Assembly (NCBI GenBank): GCA_964491395.1
Contig: CAZBGI010000013.1
Location: forward strand, 8,315-72,314
Direction of reading: 5' to 3'
DNA from: SKVR01 sp964491395
GTDB lineage: Bacteria; Bacteroidota; Bacteroidia; Bacteroidales; UBA7960
Length of the DNA: 64,000 nt
The translations under genes were made by a program, and so were the position numbers. Position 1 is the stretch's first letter; every line of letters begins with the position of its first letter. Below, piece after piece: positions 27,494-37,254 of this stretch. The notes under the pieces are model-generated. The model searched no databases and had not been told where the DNA came from. It worked only from the letters and a program-made list of their open reading frames with translations.

Positions 27494-28855
27494 TTAAAAC
27501 ATCGTCACTAAAGGATTTTGCATTGCTTCGCACAACCATCTGAGGAACCTGGCTCCATCTGCTCCGTCAATGATTCGGTGGTCATAAGAGAGCGACAATG
27601 GAAGCATCATACGGGGCTGGAACTCTCCATCCATCCAGACAGGCTCCATCTGTGAGCGTGATACGCCCAGAATGGCTACCGCAGGCCGGTTGACAATGGG
27701 AGTAAAGCTGGTACCCCCAATCCCTCCCAGGTTGGAGATGGTAAAGTTGGCGCCCTGCAACTCATCAGGCTTGATTTTTTTGGTGCGCGCTTTTTCTGCG
27801 ATTTCGTTCAGCTCTAAAGAAAGATCAGTAATGGATTTTTTGTCTACATCCCGAATAACAGGCACTATCAACCCTCTTTCTGTATCTACAGCAACGCCAA
27901 TGTTTACGTAGTCTTTGTAAATGATTTCCTCATTTTTCATATCTACGCTGGCATTGACCTTCGGAAATGCTTTCAGGGCTACTGCCGATAGTTTCAGCAG
28001 GATAGCAGTTACGGTAAGTTTGGCCCCTTTTTTCTCCACGTATTTGGAATAATCCTTCCTGAATTTTTCCAGCTCGGTAACATCCGCTTTGTCAAACTGA
28101 AATACATGAGGAACATTCTGCCAGGAGCCACCCATGGACCTGGCCGTTATTTTCCGGATGGTGTCCATCTTCTCCCTGCGAATCTCTCCGTATTTGGAGA
28201 AATCAGGCAATTGAAAATCATCTGCAATACCTGTGCCGGCTCCGGGCTTCTGGATAAGCTCTTTGGCAAAAGCTTTTACGTCTTCCCCGGTAACGCGATC
28301 AGCCGGCCCGCTCCCTTTTACCTGGGTAATATCCACACCTATTTCGCGGGCAAGTCTTCTTACCGCAGGTGAAGCAGGAACGTGAGAAGCTGATTTGGCT
28401 GGCTCTTCTTTAGCAGAAGAGGAGGCAGCAGCGGGTTGTTTTTCCTCCGGTTTATCCTCCTTTTCAGAAGCTTCTTTTTCTTCTTTTTCGCCTTTTCCTT
28501 CTTTTTCCGAAGTATCCTGGTCTTCTTTTTCCGAAGTATCTTTTTCCTGTTCTTTGGAATCCTCTTCCTTTTCGGGCTTTTCTTTTTTCTCTTCTCCGCT
28601 ATCATCAGAACCGGCAGCTTCGTCATCAATAACGAACATCACCTGTCCTACTTTCACTTCATCTCCTGCATTCACTTTGATTTCCTTCACCACACCGGCA
28701 AAATCAGAGGGAAGTTCAAAACTGGCCTTGTCGCTCTCCATCTCTGCCAGCACATCGTCTGCTTCTACTGTATCTCCCTTTGAAACAAGAATTTCCAGAA
28801 CCACAGCGGTTGTTACATTATCGGCTATTTCCGGTAACTTAATCTCTTTGCTCAT
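27494..28855 (-). CDS. aceF: Pyruvate dehydrogenase E2, dihydrolipoamide acetyltransferase
   Basis: A 453-residue core enzyme of the complex. It has one N-terminal lipoyl domain with the lipoylated lysine K43 in ESDKASFELP, a long charged linker at about residues 84-155, a peripheral-subunit-binding domain (ASPAVRRLAREIGVDITQVK), and the catalytic acetyltransferase domain ending in the active-site motif SYDHRIIDGADGARFLRWL. The linker is built from Glu, Lys, Asp and Ser (KEEDSKEQEKDTSEKE type) rather than the common Ala-Pro composition. Gene spacing is 12 bp on both sides within the operon. Confidence 0.95.
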   Translation of the reverse strand: MSKEIKLPEIADNVTTAVVLEILVSKGDTVEADDVLAEMESDKASFELPSDFAGVVKEIKVNAGDEVKVGQVMFVIDDEAAGSDDSGEEKKEKPEKEEDSKEQEKDTSEKEDQDTSEKEGKGEKEEKEASEKEDKPEEKQPAAASSSAKEEPAKSASHVPASPAVRRLAREIGVDITQVKGSGPADRVTGEDVKAFAKELIQKPGAGTGIADDFQLPDFSKYGEIRREKMDTIRKITARSMGGSWQNVPHVFQFDKADVTELEKFRKDYSKYVEKKGAKLTVTAILLKLSAVALKAFPKVNASVDMKNEEIIYKDYVNIGVAVDTERGLIVPVIRDVDKKSITDLSLELNEIAEKARTKKIKPDELQGANFTISNLGGIGGTSFTPIVNRPAVAILGVSRSQMEPVWMDGEFQPRMMLPLSLSYDHRIIDGADGARFLRWLCEAMQNPLVTMF

Positions 28856-28867
28856 ATCTTGATTGAT

Positions 28868-31525
28868 TTATAATTCCGTTGGATTGGGTTTATTACTGTC
28901 AATTTTAAAGTCCTTTTTGGCTTTCAACACAACTTTCTTATCCAGTTTGCCTTGCAGGAATAAGCTGTGGAGTGCACCATAAGCAATGTGGCGATCATCC
29001 ACCTCAAAATAATCTCTGAGTGCCCTGCGGTTATCGCTGCGGCCAAAGCCATCGGTACCCAAAACAGTGAGCACACCGGGGAACCAGCGACAAACAGTCA
29101 TAGGAATGGCTTTCATGTAGTCATGTGCTGCCAGACAAAGACCGTCGTCTCCATCAAAACACTTCTCAATGTAAGTCAAGCGAGGGGTCTTGTCAGGGTT
29201 CAGCCTGTTCCAGCGATCAGTTTCACGGGCATCTTCATAAAGCTCCTTGTAACTGGTTACACTCCAAACATCCACCACTACATCGTAATCTTTTTCCATC
29301 ATTTCGGCTGCTCTGAGGGCTTCATTCAGAATGGCACCACTGCCCATCAGATGCACTTTTTCGCCTTTCTTTTTGGTGGACTTTCTGAACTTGTACATTC
29401 CTCTTAAAATACCTTCTTCCACTCCTTCTGGCATGGCAGGCATTTTGTACTTCTCATTGAGCACGGTGATGTAATAAATCAGATCTTCCTGATCTACATA
29501 CATCCGCTTCATACCCTCTTTCACTATTACGGCCAATTCATAGGCAAAAGCAGGATCGTACGCTTTTACGGAAGGAACAGTCATGGCAATCATGTGCGAA
29601 TGACCATCCTGGTGCTGCAAACCTTCTCCGGCCAGGGTGGTTCGACCGCTGGTTCCCCCAATCATAAAACCACGGGCACGCATATCGGCAGCAGCCCAGA
29701 CGAGATCGCCTATGCGCTGAAATCCAAACATGGAATAATAAATAAACATGGGTATCATATTGACTCCATGAGTAGAGTAGGAAGTACCGGCAGCAATAAA
29801 GGATGACATACATCCTGCTTCCGTAATCCCTTCTTCAAGTATGGCGCCATCTGTGGCCTCTTTGTAATAGAGAAGAGAGTCTTTATCAACGGGCTCATAA
29901 TTTTGCCCCACGTGAGAGTAGATACCGAATTTGCGGAAAAGGGCATCCATACCAAAAGTTCTGGATTCATCGGGCACAATGGGCACGATGAGTTTGCCCA
30001 TGTTTTTGTCAGACATCATCTTCGCCATCAGATTTACCATGCTCATGGTGGTAGCAAGCTCACGGTCGCCTGATCCTTCCAGCAGTTCTTTGTAAACTTT
30101 CTCATCCGGTAATTTAACCGGCGCTGAGTCGGAATTCCTTTTGGGCATGTATCCCCCCAGTTCTTCCCGTCGTTTTTTCAGGTATTGAATTTCTTCACTG
30201 TCTTCGGCAGGCTTGAAAAAAGGAGCCTTTTTGGCATCTTCATCCGAGAGGGGTATTCCAAAACGACTTCTGAAGTGCAGCAATTCCTCTTCATTGAGCT
30301 TTTTCTGCTGGTGGGTAATGTTTCTTCCCTCACCTGCTTCTCCCAGGCCATACCCTTTAATGGTTTGTGCAAGAATTACCACCGGGCCGTCTTTATAGTT
30401 GACAGCCTGCTGATAAGCATTGTAAACTTTTTTGGGGTCGTGTCCCCCTCGGTTAAGTTTTTCCAGTTGTTCATCAGAGTAATCTTCTACCAGCTTGAGG
30501 AGTTTTTCACTTCTTCCAAAAAAGTCTTTGCGAATATAGTCTCCTGAAGAAACTACATATTTCTGGAATTGTCCATCAGGAGTTTCTTCCATGGCTTTGA
30601 GCAATTCGCCTGATTCATCGCGGGCAATAAGCGTATCCCAATCGCTGCCCCATATTACCTTGAATACTTTCCAGCGAGCCCCTTTAAAAGTAGCTTCCAG
30701 TTCCTGGATAATTTTTCCGGTTCCTCTCACCGGGCCGTCGAGGCGTTGCAGGTTGCAGTTAACTACAAAAATAAGGTTATCCAACTGTTCGCGACTGGCC
30801 ACGGTAATGGCACCCAGGGATTCAGGCTCGTCCATTTCGCCGTCTCCCATGAAAGCCCATACTTTCTGGTTGGTTTTTTCTTTCAAACCCCTGTCTTCGA
30901 GGTACTTGTTAAAACGTGCCTGATATATGGCCATCAAAGGCCCCAGTCCCATGGATACGGTAGGAAACCTCCAGAAATCAGGCATGGAGCGGGGGTGTGG
31001 GTAGGATGGTAAGCCTCCGTCCTTTCGCAGCTCTTGCCTGAAATTATGCAAATCTTTTTCTGTGAGCCTGCCTTCCAGAAATGCCCGGGCATAGATGCCG
31101 GGTGAGGCATGCCCCTGAAAATACACAATATCTGCCGGGTCCTCTTTGTCTCCCCCTTTAAAGAAGTGGTTAAAACCTACTTCGAGCAAGGTTGCCGAAG
31201 AGGCAAAGGTAGAAATATGCCCGCCGATACCTTCCGATTCCAGATTGGCTCGTACAACCATGGCCATGGCATTCCACCTGATAAGACTTTTGATGCGTCT
31301 TTCAATTTCGCGACTCCCGGGAAAGGGGACCTCTTTGCGGGGTGAAATACTATTGATGTAAGGTGTATTTCCCGGACAACGAAATACGATTCCCTCTTTA
31401 TGGGCTTTATTCTGTAACAATGCAAGAATGTCGCGGACACGCTGTGGCTCTTCATGTTGTATCAAATACTCCAGCGATTCCAGCCATTCTTTGTTTTCTA
31501 ATTCGTAATGCTCTTTTTTACTCAT
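28868..31525 (-). CDS. aceE: Pyruvate dehydrogenase E1, homodimeric type
   Basis: An 885-residue thiamine-diphosphate enzyme that decarboxylates pyruvate and acetylates the lipoyl domain of E2. The single long chain is the AceE type (alpha and beta parts fused), not the heterotetrameric PdhA/PdhB type. Recognisable segments are VYFQGHASPGIYARAFLEGR, the ThDP motif GDGEMDEPES, LIFVVNCNLQRLDGPVRG and the late GGTSGRTTLAGEGLQHQDGH. Length matches AceE. It leads an operon with aceF and lpdA and is divergent from pfkA. Confidence 0.97.
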   Translation of the reverse strand: MSKKEHYELENKEWLESLEYLIQHEEPQRVRDILALLQNKAHKEGIVFRCPGNTPYINSISPRKEVPFPGSREIERRIKSLIRWNAMAMVVRANLESEGIGGHISTFASSATLLEVGFNHFFKGGDKEDPADIVYFQGHASPGIYARAFLEGRLTEKDLHNFRQELRKDGGLPSYPHPRSMPDFWRFPTVSMGLGPLMAIYQARFNKYLEDRGLKEKTNQKVWAFMGDGEMDEPESLGAITVASREQLDNLIFVVNCNLQRLDGPVRGTGKIIQELEATFKGARWKVFKVIWGSDWDTLIARDESGELLKAMEETPDGQFQKYVVSSGDYIRKDFFGRSEKLLKLVEDYSDEQLEKLNRGGHDPKKVYNAYQQAVNYKDGPVVILAQTIKGYGLGEAGEGRNITHQQKKLNEEELLHFRSRFGIPLSDEDAKKAPFFKPAEDSEEIQYLKKRREELGGYMPKRNSDSAPVKLPDEKVYKELLEGSGDRELATTMSMVNLMAKMMSDKNMGKLIVPIVPDESRTFGMDALFRKFGIYSHVGQNYEPVDKDSLLYYKEATDGAILEEGITEAGCMSSFIAAGTSYSTHGVNMIPMFIYYSMFGFQRIGDLVWAAADMRARGFMIGGTSGRTTLAGEGLQHQDGHSHMIAMTVPSVKAYDPAFAYELAVIVKEGMKRMYVDQEDLIYYITVLNEKYKMPAMPEGVEEGILRGMYKFRKSTKKKGEKVHLMGSGAILNEALRAAEMMEKDYDVVVDVWSVTSYKELYEDARETDRWNRLNPDKTPRLTYIEKCFDGDDGLCLAAHDYMKAIPMTVCRWFPGVLTVLGTDGFGRSDNRRALRDYFEVDDRHIAYGALHSLFLQGKLDKKVVLKAKKDFKIDSNKPNPTEL

Positions 31526-31718
31526 GGTATTATGTATACTTTAAAATAAGACATCAAAATATTCATTTATATAAAGGAAAACTCACGGAAAAGTTCACAG
31601 GATTCTTCAATATTGCAGGAATTATTGATTGGCAAGCTTTTATCCCACTAAGTTACAAAATATAATTGACTAAAGAACAATCTAATATGCCCAAAGCATA
31701 AGATTAGGGTTTAATCAT

Positions 31719-31726
31719 TAACTTTG
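31719..31726 (+). promoter_or_regulatory. Candidate -7 box for pfkA
   Basis: taactttg fits the Bacteroidetes -7 consensus TAnnTTTG and lies 38 bp before the pfkA start. No clear TTTG -33 element is found at the right distance. Confidence 0.45.
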
Positions 31727-31763
31727 CACTTCAATAAAGACAATCAACAAACAACGCATTGGA

Positions 31764-32738
31764 ATGGAAAAAATGAAAAGAATAGCAGTGCTGACTTCAG
31801 GAGGAGACGCACCGGGAATGAATGCAGCCATCAGGGCTGTCGTGAGAACCGGAATTGCGCACAAACTGGAAGTTTATGGAGTATGGAGAGGATACAGAGG
31901 CCTGATAAACAATGAATTTATAAAGTTAAAATCCACAGACGTAAGCAAAATCATACAAACCGGAGGTACTATCCTGGGTACCGCCCGCAGCCCGGAATTC
32001 AGGGAAAAAGAAGGCAGAGCAAAAGCTTTTGAACATCTGAAACAAAATAAGATTGATGGTCTGGTAGTCATTGGAGGTGATGGCTCCTTTGCCGGAGCAA
32101 GTCTGATATCCAGAGAGCACAACTTCCCGGTTATCGGAATTCCCGGCACTATTGACAATGACCTCTACGGCACCGATTATACCATTGGTTACGATACCGC
32201 GTTGAACAATGTAGTGGATGCAGTAGACAAAATCCGTGATACAGCCAGCTCGCACGACCGGGTTTTCTTTGTGGAAGTAATGGGGCGTGAAGCAGGTTTT
32301 ATTGCCCTTAGAAGTGGCATAGCCTGTGGTGCGGAGGCCATCCTTATTCCTGAACTGGATGGCCAGGTTGACAGTCTGATGGATTTTCTTTCCAACCAGG
32401 GAAAGAAGAAAAAGTCGAGTATCATTATGGTGGCAGAAGGAAAAAAAGAGGGCAGTACTTTTGAAATTGCCAAACAGGTAGAGAGTAAATTTCCTGAACT
32501 GGATGTGCGCGTATCTATCCTGGGGCATGTGCAGCGCGGTGGCAGCCCCACTGCTTACGACAGGGTAACTGCCAGCAGGCTGGGGGTTTCTGCCGTTGAT
32601 GCATTGCTCAATGATCAAAGAAGCATTATGGTAGGAATTTCAGACAATGATATTACCCATGTTCCGCTGAACAAAACCGTAAAACTGCACAAAACCGTAA
32701 ATCCGGATTTACTGGAAATCATTGATTTGCTCATCTGA
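31764..32738 (+). CDS. pfkA: ATP-dependent 6-phosphofructokinase
   Basis: A 324-residue glycolytic enzyme that phosphorylates fructose 6-phosphate. It has SGGDAPGMNAAIRAVV near the N-terminus, VVIGGDGSFAGA (a GGDGS motif, expected for ATP rather than pyrophosphate use), the catalytic GIPGTIDNDLYGTDYTIGYD, and GHVQRGGSPTAYDR for substrate binding. Length is the bacterial standard. A second in-frame ATG at 31773 could be the true start (MKRIAVLTSGG). It is divergent from the PDH operon, so both lower-glycolysis steps share the 238-bp intergenic region. Confidence 0.96.
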   Translation: MEKMKRIAVLTSGGDAPGMNAAIRAVVRTGIAHKLEVYGVWRGYRGLINNEFIKLKSTDVSKIIQTGGTILGTARSPEFREKEGRAKAFEHLKQNKIDGLVVIGGDGSFAGASLISREHNFPVIGIPGTIDNDLYGTDYTIGYDTALNNVVDAVDKIRDTASSHDRVFFVEVMGREAGFIALRSGIACGAEAILIPELDGQVDSLMDFLSNQGKKKKSSIIMVAEGKKEGSTFEIAKQVESKFPELDVRVSILGHVQRGGSPTAYDRVTASRLGVSAVDALLNDQRSIMVGISDNDITHVPLNKTVKLHKTVNPDLLEIIDLLI

Positions 32739-32859
32739 GCGCAACACCCCTTTCTATCCTAAGCTCCGGGTAATGAAAAGCCGGGAAATGGCGGGACAGA
32801 TGCTGTGCAATCATGTCATTATTGATTAGCATTTTACAGAAATGGTTTTCAACAAAAAG

Positions 32860-32898
32860 TAAACTCCTGCAGAAGAATGAAATTTCTGCAGGAGTTTA
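32860..32898 (-). terminator. Strong hairpin terminator between convergent genes
   Basis: A perfect 15-bp stem (32860-32874 with 32884-32898) encloses a 9-base loop. On the - strand it is followed at once by a T-rich stretch (acttttTgttg type), so it should end transcription of the beta-lactamase-family gene; the + strand lacks a T-run but the stem could also help stop pfkA. Confidence 0.7.
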
Positions 32899-33001
32899 TA
32901 TCTGTTAGGAAGATGTCCATTTTTTGAGAAATCTTACGCTTTTTTAAAGTGAAGCATTTAAAAATGTTGCAAATTCATTTCGGTTCATCCATAATGAATG
33001 A

Positions 33002-34696
33002 TTACCCTTTCATTTTTTCAAAAGGAACATTCCTCAATCTGCCCAGGTTCTGCAACACAAATCCGTTGATTCGCCCCTTTTCATTGCGACTAAACTCTAT
33101 GGCTCCAAGTTTATCAAGATAAAACATGTCACCATTCACGTGCGTCATTTCAGACGTTCCAAAGCCAATATACTTTTCAAAAGTTTCCGGTAAAAACAGG
33201 GTGAAGGTATCATCTTCATAGCGAATTTCGTAAAGGGCATCAAAACCTGCCGGCTGGTAGTTTCCTGCCAGTAAGTGAATTTCATCCAGGGGAAAGGGCA
33301 CAGGTTCGCTTACTCTGCGTCCGGGATAATCGGCACCTCCCTGATGCCATATCATCTCATCCACATTTCCTTCATTAGAAATTACAAAAGTACATTGCGC
33401 ATCAAAGGCTTTGAGGAAAAAATGATTTTCCTTTTCTGCAAAAAGCTGAAACTTTTCATCACCGGGCAGCAAAAGCCAGAAGGTATCTTTTTCCCACTGA
33501 AAGGCAAGCTCCATGCCGTCGGCCAGGCGGTAAGTGCCTTCAAAGTCTTTTACACTTTCAGCATCAAGGTCAATGGCAACACGAGGCTTCGCAGGCTGTT
33601 CCACCAGTTTATCTTCCAGCAGTATTTCGGCCATCTCGTTTACAATCGCCCGAAAATTCCGGTTTTCCTGATTGGTCAGCAAAATTATGATGGTTTGCTC
33701 AGAAGGGAAATACATCAACAGGCTGCGAAATCCCGGTACACCACCACTATGATCAGCCACAGGCAGACTTTTGTAAGTGCGGGCAAAAAAACCATGTGTA
33801 TAGGAAATCGTATCGCCATTATCAAGCGTATGGTGCGGCGCCTTCAATTGTTCATAAAAAGCAGGGTTTCCCGCTGTTGGGCTCAAAAGATTTCCCGCCC
33901 ATTGAATCATGTCGTCTATGCTTGCATACATATTTCCTCCGCCATAACTAAAATCACTGATACTGCTTACTGCCTGAAAATCGTTTTCTGACTTTTTGTA
34001 TCCTGTGGCATATAAAGAACTATCAGAAGGAAAACCGGTAACAATCAATGAAGACTTCATTCCCAGGGGAGCAAATACCTGCTTTTGCATAAAATCAGCA
34101 AAATTGAGCCCTGACACATTTTCTACCACAGTGGCAAGAAGAGAGTACCCTCCGTTGGAATAAAGATACTCGCTGTTGGGTTTGAAATTCAGATTCGGGT
34201 AAGACCTCAGGAGTTCCATTTCCTGTTGCTGGGTCCATATTTCATCCAGGCTCAGGCCCGCAATAAGTCTCAGAACATCGGTGGAGGGCACACCGCTGGT
34301 ATGATGCATCAACTGTCGCAGGGTCACTTCATGCTCATACATGGGCAGTTCCGGAATGTACTTACGGACGTTGTCATCCAGGTTGAGTTGCCCCTGTTCT
34401 TCCAGAAGCAGTATGGCAAATGCAGTAAATTGCTTGGCCACGGAAGCGATATCAAAGAGGGTGTGTTGATCAACATTCTGATTCCTCTCCAGATCCATCA
34501 TCCCAAAGCACTTTTTCAGCACAACCCCCTCTCCGGAAATCACAGCAATGGCACCTCCGGGTTCATCAGTTCCATAGTGTGCCCGCAGCAATGAGTCAAC
34601 TTTAGTATCCAACCTTTCATGGGGTGAAGACATGGCAGCAAACAGGGTTAAAAAAAAGCAGGCAAAAATCGTAAGGTAAATTTTTAATGTTTTCAT
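33002..34696 (-). CDS. Serine beta-lactamase-family hydrolase (class C / PBP-like), exported
   Basis: A 564-residue protein. A signal peptide is visible (MKTLKIYLTIFACFFLTLFA). The beta-lactamase-like domain carries SVAK as the SxxK nucleophile motif, YSNGGYSLLA as the YxN motif and HSGGVPGF near the KTG position. A C-terminal region of about 200 residues (from roughly 365) is beta-rich, similar to extensions in EstB/Pab87-type peptidases and esterases. It is therefore more likely a D-amino-acid peptidase or esterase than an antibiotic-resistance enzyme; the substrate cannot be told. It is divergent from the sensor kinase gene, which may or may not control it. Confidence 0.88.
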   Translation of the reverse strand: MKTLKIYLTIFACFFLTLFAAMSSPHERLDTKVDSLLRAHYGTDEPGGAIAVISGEGVVLKKCFGMMDLERNQNVDQHTLFDIASVAKQFTAFAILLLEEQGQLNLDDNVRKYIPELPMYEHEVTLRQLMHHTSGVPSTDVLRLIAGLSLDEIWTQQQEMELLRSYPNLNFKPNSEYLYSNGGYSLLATVVENVSGLNFADFMQKQVFAPLGMKSSLIVTGFPSDSSLYATGYKKSENDFQAVSSISDFSYGGGNMYASIDDMIQWAGNLLSPTAGNPAFYEQLKAPHHTLDNGDTISYTHGFFARTYKSLPVADHSGGVPGFRSLLMYFPSEQTIIILLTNQENRNFRAIVNEMAEILLEDKLVEQPAKPRVAIDLDAESVKDFEGTYRLADGMELAFQWEKDTFWLLLPGDEKFQLFAEKENHFFLKAFDAQCTFVISNEGNVDEMIWHQGGADYPGRRVSEPVPFPLDEIHLLAGNYQPAGFDALYEIRYEDDTFTLFLPETFEKYIGFGTSEMTHVNGDMFYLDKLGAIEFSRNEKGRINGFVLQNLGRLRNVPFEKMKG

Positions 34697-35073
34697 CTAT
34701 TTATAATTTTATTAATTTGGTTAGATGGAGCTCGCTAACAATACTCTGACTGCATGTTTTACCAATGCTGCGAATTATAATCATCCGCGTGTGTGTCAAT
34801 AATTATTGTCATGGCTCGGTTCATGGCTGTTCATTTTTTTATGAAAAAATAATTTGCAGCAAAAATAGCTTTACCCTCCACACACAATGAAGAGAATATA
34901 CCAAATGACCTCCTTACATTACGAATGAGCGAAAAACTATTCATTCTTCATTCATCCCTCCCGGGGGCCAATTCAGATAAAAAAACAGCAATTCATCAAA
35001 AATCAATCATTGCAAAGTGTTTTTTTGCATTACTTTGCAGCGTTCAGTTTTTTTACACCGTGAAATCCCATCC
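34697..35073. other. Intergenic region between hydrolase and sensor kinase
   Basis: 377 bp of AT-rich divergent spacer. Besides the weak kinase promoter listed separately, I see no gene, hairpin array or repeat. A GTG at 35017 in frame with the kinase is inside the promoter-like sequence and is not used here as a start. Confidence 0.6.
35010..35037 (+). promoter_or_regulatory. Weak candidate promoter for sensor kinase
   Basis: TTG at 35010-35012, an 18-bp spacer and TACTTTG at 35031-35037 resemble the Bacteroidetes TTTG / TAnnTTTG pair, each with one base missing. The ATG at 35074 is 37 bp downstream. Confidence 0.4.
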
Positions 35074-36114
35074 ATGTTTAAAAAGAGAAAACTTGCGGAA
35101 ATAATATCCCATATCATCATCTGGGCAGGCCTGTACCTGTTGGCGGTTGCTTACATTCGTACCATTGGTGTATTTAACAGAGCAGACAACACGCTTTTCC
35201 TCCCCATCACCATCGGAACCCTTTTCAATGCGGTTATTTTTTACAGTATCGCTTTCGGACTCATACCCCGCTATGTTCAAAAGGGAAAGACCTTGCAATT
35301 TTCACTGGAAGTTCTGGGCGTTTATACAGGCTTTACCTTGCTGGAAACAATCCTTGATTACCATTTTATGGTCTGGATTTATTCTGATGTCCGTGAAACA
35401 TTCAGCTCGATGCTATTAACCAATTTCGTGGTTCATTTGCTATTTGTATCGGTGGCACTTGGGTATGGATTTACCCGAAACTGGCTCCTTTCAGAAAAAA
35501 AGAAACAGGAGCTGGAGCGCGAAAAACTGACCGCTGAGCTCAACTTTCTCAAAACACAGCTCAATCCTCATTTCCTGTTCAATGTGCTCAACATGGCTTA
35601 TTCCAGCGCCAGCCGTAAGGGAGATGATCAGACCGCGGGAATTATTGAGAAATTATCTGTGCTCATGCGTTATATGCTCTATGAGAGCAATGTTGATAAA
35701 ATTGAAGTGGAGCGCGAAATTGAATTCATAAGAAACTATATCAATCTTCAAAAAATGCGGTTTTCGAAAGATCTGCCCGTTACCGTGAATTTTTCCATAC
35801 AAGGCAATTACAACGGGCAGCGGATTGCTCCACTGATTCTTGTTTCGTTTATTGAAAATGCCTTTAAACACGGGGTAAAACTTGAGAAGAAATCAGAAAT
35901 AACCCTCAACATGAATTTCCACAACGGGGAGATGGAGTTTTATATCAGGAATGATGTTTTTAAAGATTTGCAGCCTGGCAATAAGAAAGCCTCAGGAATT
36001 GGCCTTAAAAACACCCAAAAGCGACTCTCAATCATTTATCCGCACCGTCACAAACTCAGCATGGAAAGTGCTGCGGATAAATTCACTGTAAAATTGTTAT
36101 TAACCCTCGACTGA
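35074..36114 (+). CDS. LytS/YehU-type sensor histidine kinase
   Basis: A 346-residue membrane kinase. Four transmembrane helices occupy about residues 10-140. The His_kinase domain has LKTQLNPHFLFNVLNMAYSS with the phospho-acceptor H166, and the ATPase domain has the N-box LILVSFIENAFKHGVKL. It lacks a large sensor domain, as is common in Bacteroidetes, where the membrane part itself senses. The ATG at 35074 (MFKKRKLAEIISHI) is preferred to the GTG at 35017. The LytTR response regulator starts 7 bp after it, so they form one two-component operon. Confidence 0.92.
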   Translation: MFKKRKLAEIISHIIIWAGLYLLAVAYIRTIGVFNRADNTLFLPITIGTLFNAVIFYSIAFGLIPRYVQKGKTLQFSLEVLGVYTGFTLLETILDYHFMVWIYSDVRETFSSMLLTNFVVHLLFVSVALGYGFTRNWLLSEKKKQELEREKLTAELNFLKTQLNPHFLFNVLNMAYSSASRKGDDQTAGIIEKLSVLMRYMLYESNVDKIEVEREIEFIRNYINLQKMRFSKDLPVTVNFSIQGNYNGQRIAPLILVSFIENAFKHGVKLEKKSEITLNMNFHNGEMEFYIRNDVFKDLQPGNKKASGIGLKNTQKRLSIIYPHRHKLSMESAADKFTVKLLLTLD

Positions 36115-36121
36115 AAATCTT

Positions 36122-36838
36122 ATGAAGTGTGTAGTGATAGATGATGAGCCCTTCGCCCTGGATCTGATAAAGGATTATATTCTGCGTACTCCTTTTCTGG
36201 AATTGACAGCGGAATTCAACAACCCCTTCAAGGCACTGGATTTTATCAACCGTGAAGAGGTTGAATTGCTATTCCTTGATATCAACATGCCCGAATTATC
36301 GGGGATTCAGCTCATCAAAACGCTCCACAATCCTCCGCTGGTAATATTTACCACCGCCTACAGTGAATTTGCCGTTGAGAGTTACAATTACAATGCGGTG
36401 GACTATCTGCTCAAACCCATTCCTTACGAGCGCTTTCTCAAAGCAGTTAATAAAGCATCAGCATTGAAGCCTGGTTCCCCTACCAGAGAAACTTCTGCAG
36501 AAATACCCGACAAGGATGATAAAACAGGAAACAGTTTTTTCATCAAAAGCGGACATCAGCAGGTAAAAATTTTTGTGGATGAAATCCTTTACATTGAGGC
36601 TGCGGGTAATTACATGAGCATTGTTACTTCCGGGAAAAAGATCATGTCGTTGCTCAGCATGAAAGAGGCAATGGATTTATTGCCGGAAGGACGTTTTGTA
36701 AGAATCCACAAATCTTTTGTGGTTGCCATCGACAAAATAGAAGTTATCGACCGTAATGAGGTAACCCTTGGCGGGAAGAAAGTCCCCATCGGTGTTACCT
36801 ACCGGGAACACTTTACAAGCATTATAAAAAAGCGTTAA
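36122..36838 (+). CDS. LytTR-family response regulator
   Basis: A 238-residue regulator. The receiver domain starts KCVVIDDEPFALDLIKDYI, with phospho-acceptor D53 in LLFLDINMPE and the switch residues in VIFTTAYSEFA and DYLLKPI. The C-terminal LytTR DNA-binding domain begins near residue 140 (FFIKSGHQQVKIFVDEILYI, then RFVRIHKSFVVAIDKI). Such proteins bind direct repeats of about 9 bp upstream of targets. It is the partner of the preceding kinase. Confidence 0.95.
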   Translation: MKCVVIDDEPFALDLIKDYILRTPFLELTAEFNNPFKALDFINREEVELLFLDINMPELSGIQLIKTLHNPPLVIFTTAYSEFAVESYNYNAVDYLLKPIPYERFLKAVNKASALKPGSPTRETSAEIPDKDDKTGNSFFIKSGHQQVKIFVDEILYIEAAGNYMSIVTSGKKIMSLLSMKEAMDLLPEGRFVRIHKSFVVAIDKIEVIDRNEVTLGGKKVPIGVTYREHFTSIIKKR

Positions 36839-36850
36839 AACAGATGCTTT

Positions 36851-37114
36851 TCACCTGTTTATCAGCGACTTCCATGCTTTATTAAAGCCTTCTTTCAGAT
36901 TTTCCCATTGATTGTCGGGTGATTCATTTAGTTCAGTTGCTTTGATTTTAGCTTCTTCAATTTTGCGTTCAAGGGCTTCCATCTCTTCCTGGTGCTTTTG
37001 TTTTTTATCCTCCGGTACACTGTCGGTACGAGACTCCAACTCCACAAGTTCCTTACCCCATTGATTAATGCTTTTTTCCATCCTGGTTTTCAGATCTTCT
37101 TTGCGCATAGTCAT
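36851..37114 (-). CDS. Small coiled-coil protein (sll1863-like)
   Basis: An 87-residue, highly charged, all-helical protein (KQKHQEEMEALERKIEEAKI) ending in WENLKEGFNKAWKSLINR. Composition and the W-x-x-[LM]-K-[ED]-G-F-x-x-A-W ending resemble small stress-linked proteins of the sll1863 type; function is unknown. It has no signal peptide. A second ATG two codons in (37108) is possible. It is convergent with the response regulator, 12 bp apart. Confidence 0.65.
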   Translation of the reverse strand: MTMRKEDLKTRMEKSINQWGKELVELESRTDSVPEDKKQKHQEEMEALERKIEEAKIKATELNESPDNQWENLKEGFNKAWKSLINR

Positions 37115-37254
37115 TAGGTTTCAAAATAATAAAAAGTGATTTACCCAATTAACATCTAAAAAGGATGATTGTTTGGAAAACCAGACAATACATTCCTTCT
37201 CAGAAAGAATATGGACTATTTAAACCATCCCCCACACTACTCTCAGCATGTGTA

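Noticed and set aside
28395..28862. Ser/Phe-rich ORF on the + strand
   Set aside because: Antisense of the Lys/Glu linker of the E2 gene.
33002..34696. Antibiotic-resistance beta-lactamase
   Set aside because: The long beta-rich C-terminal extension and unspecialised motifs fit a peptidase/esterase of the same superfamily better.
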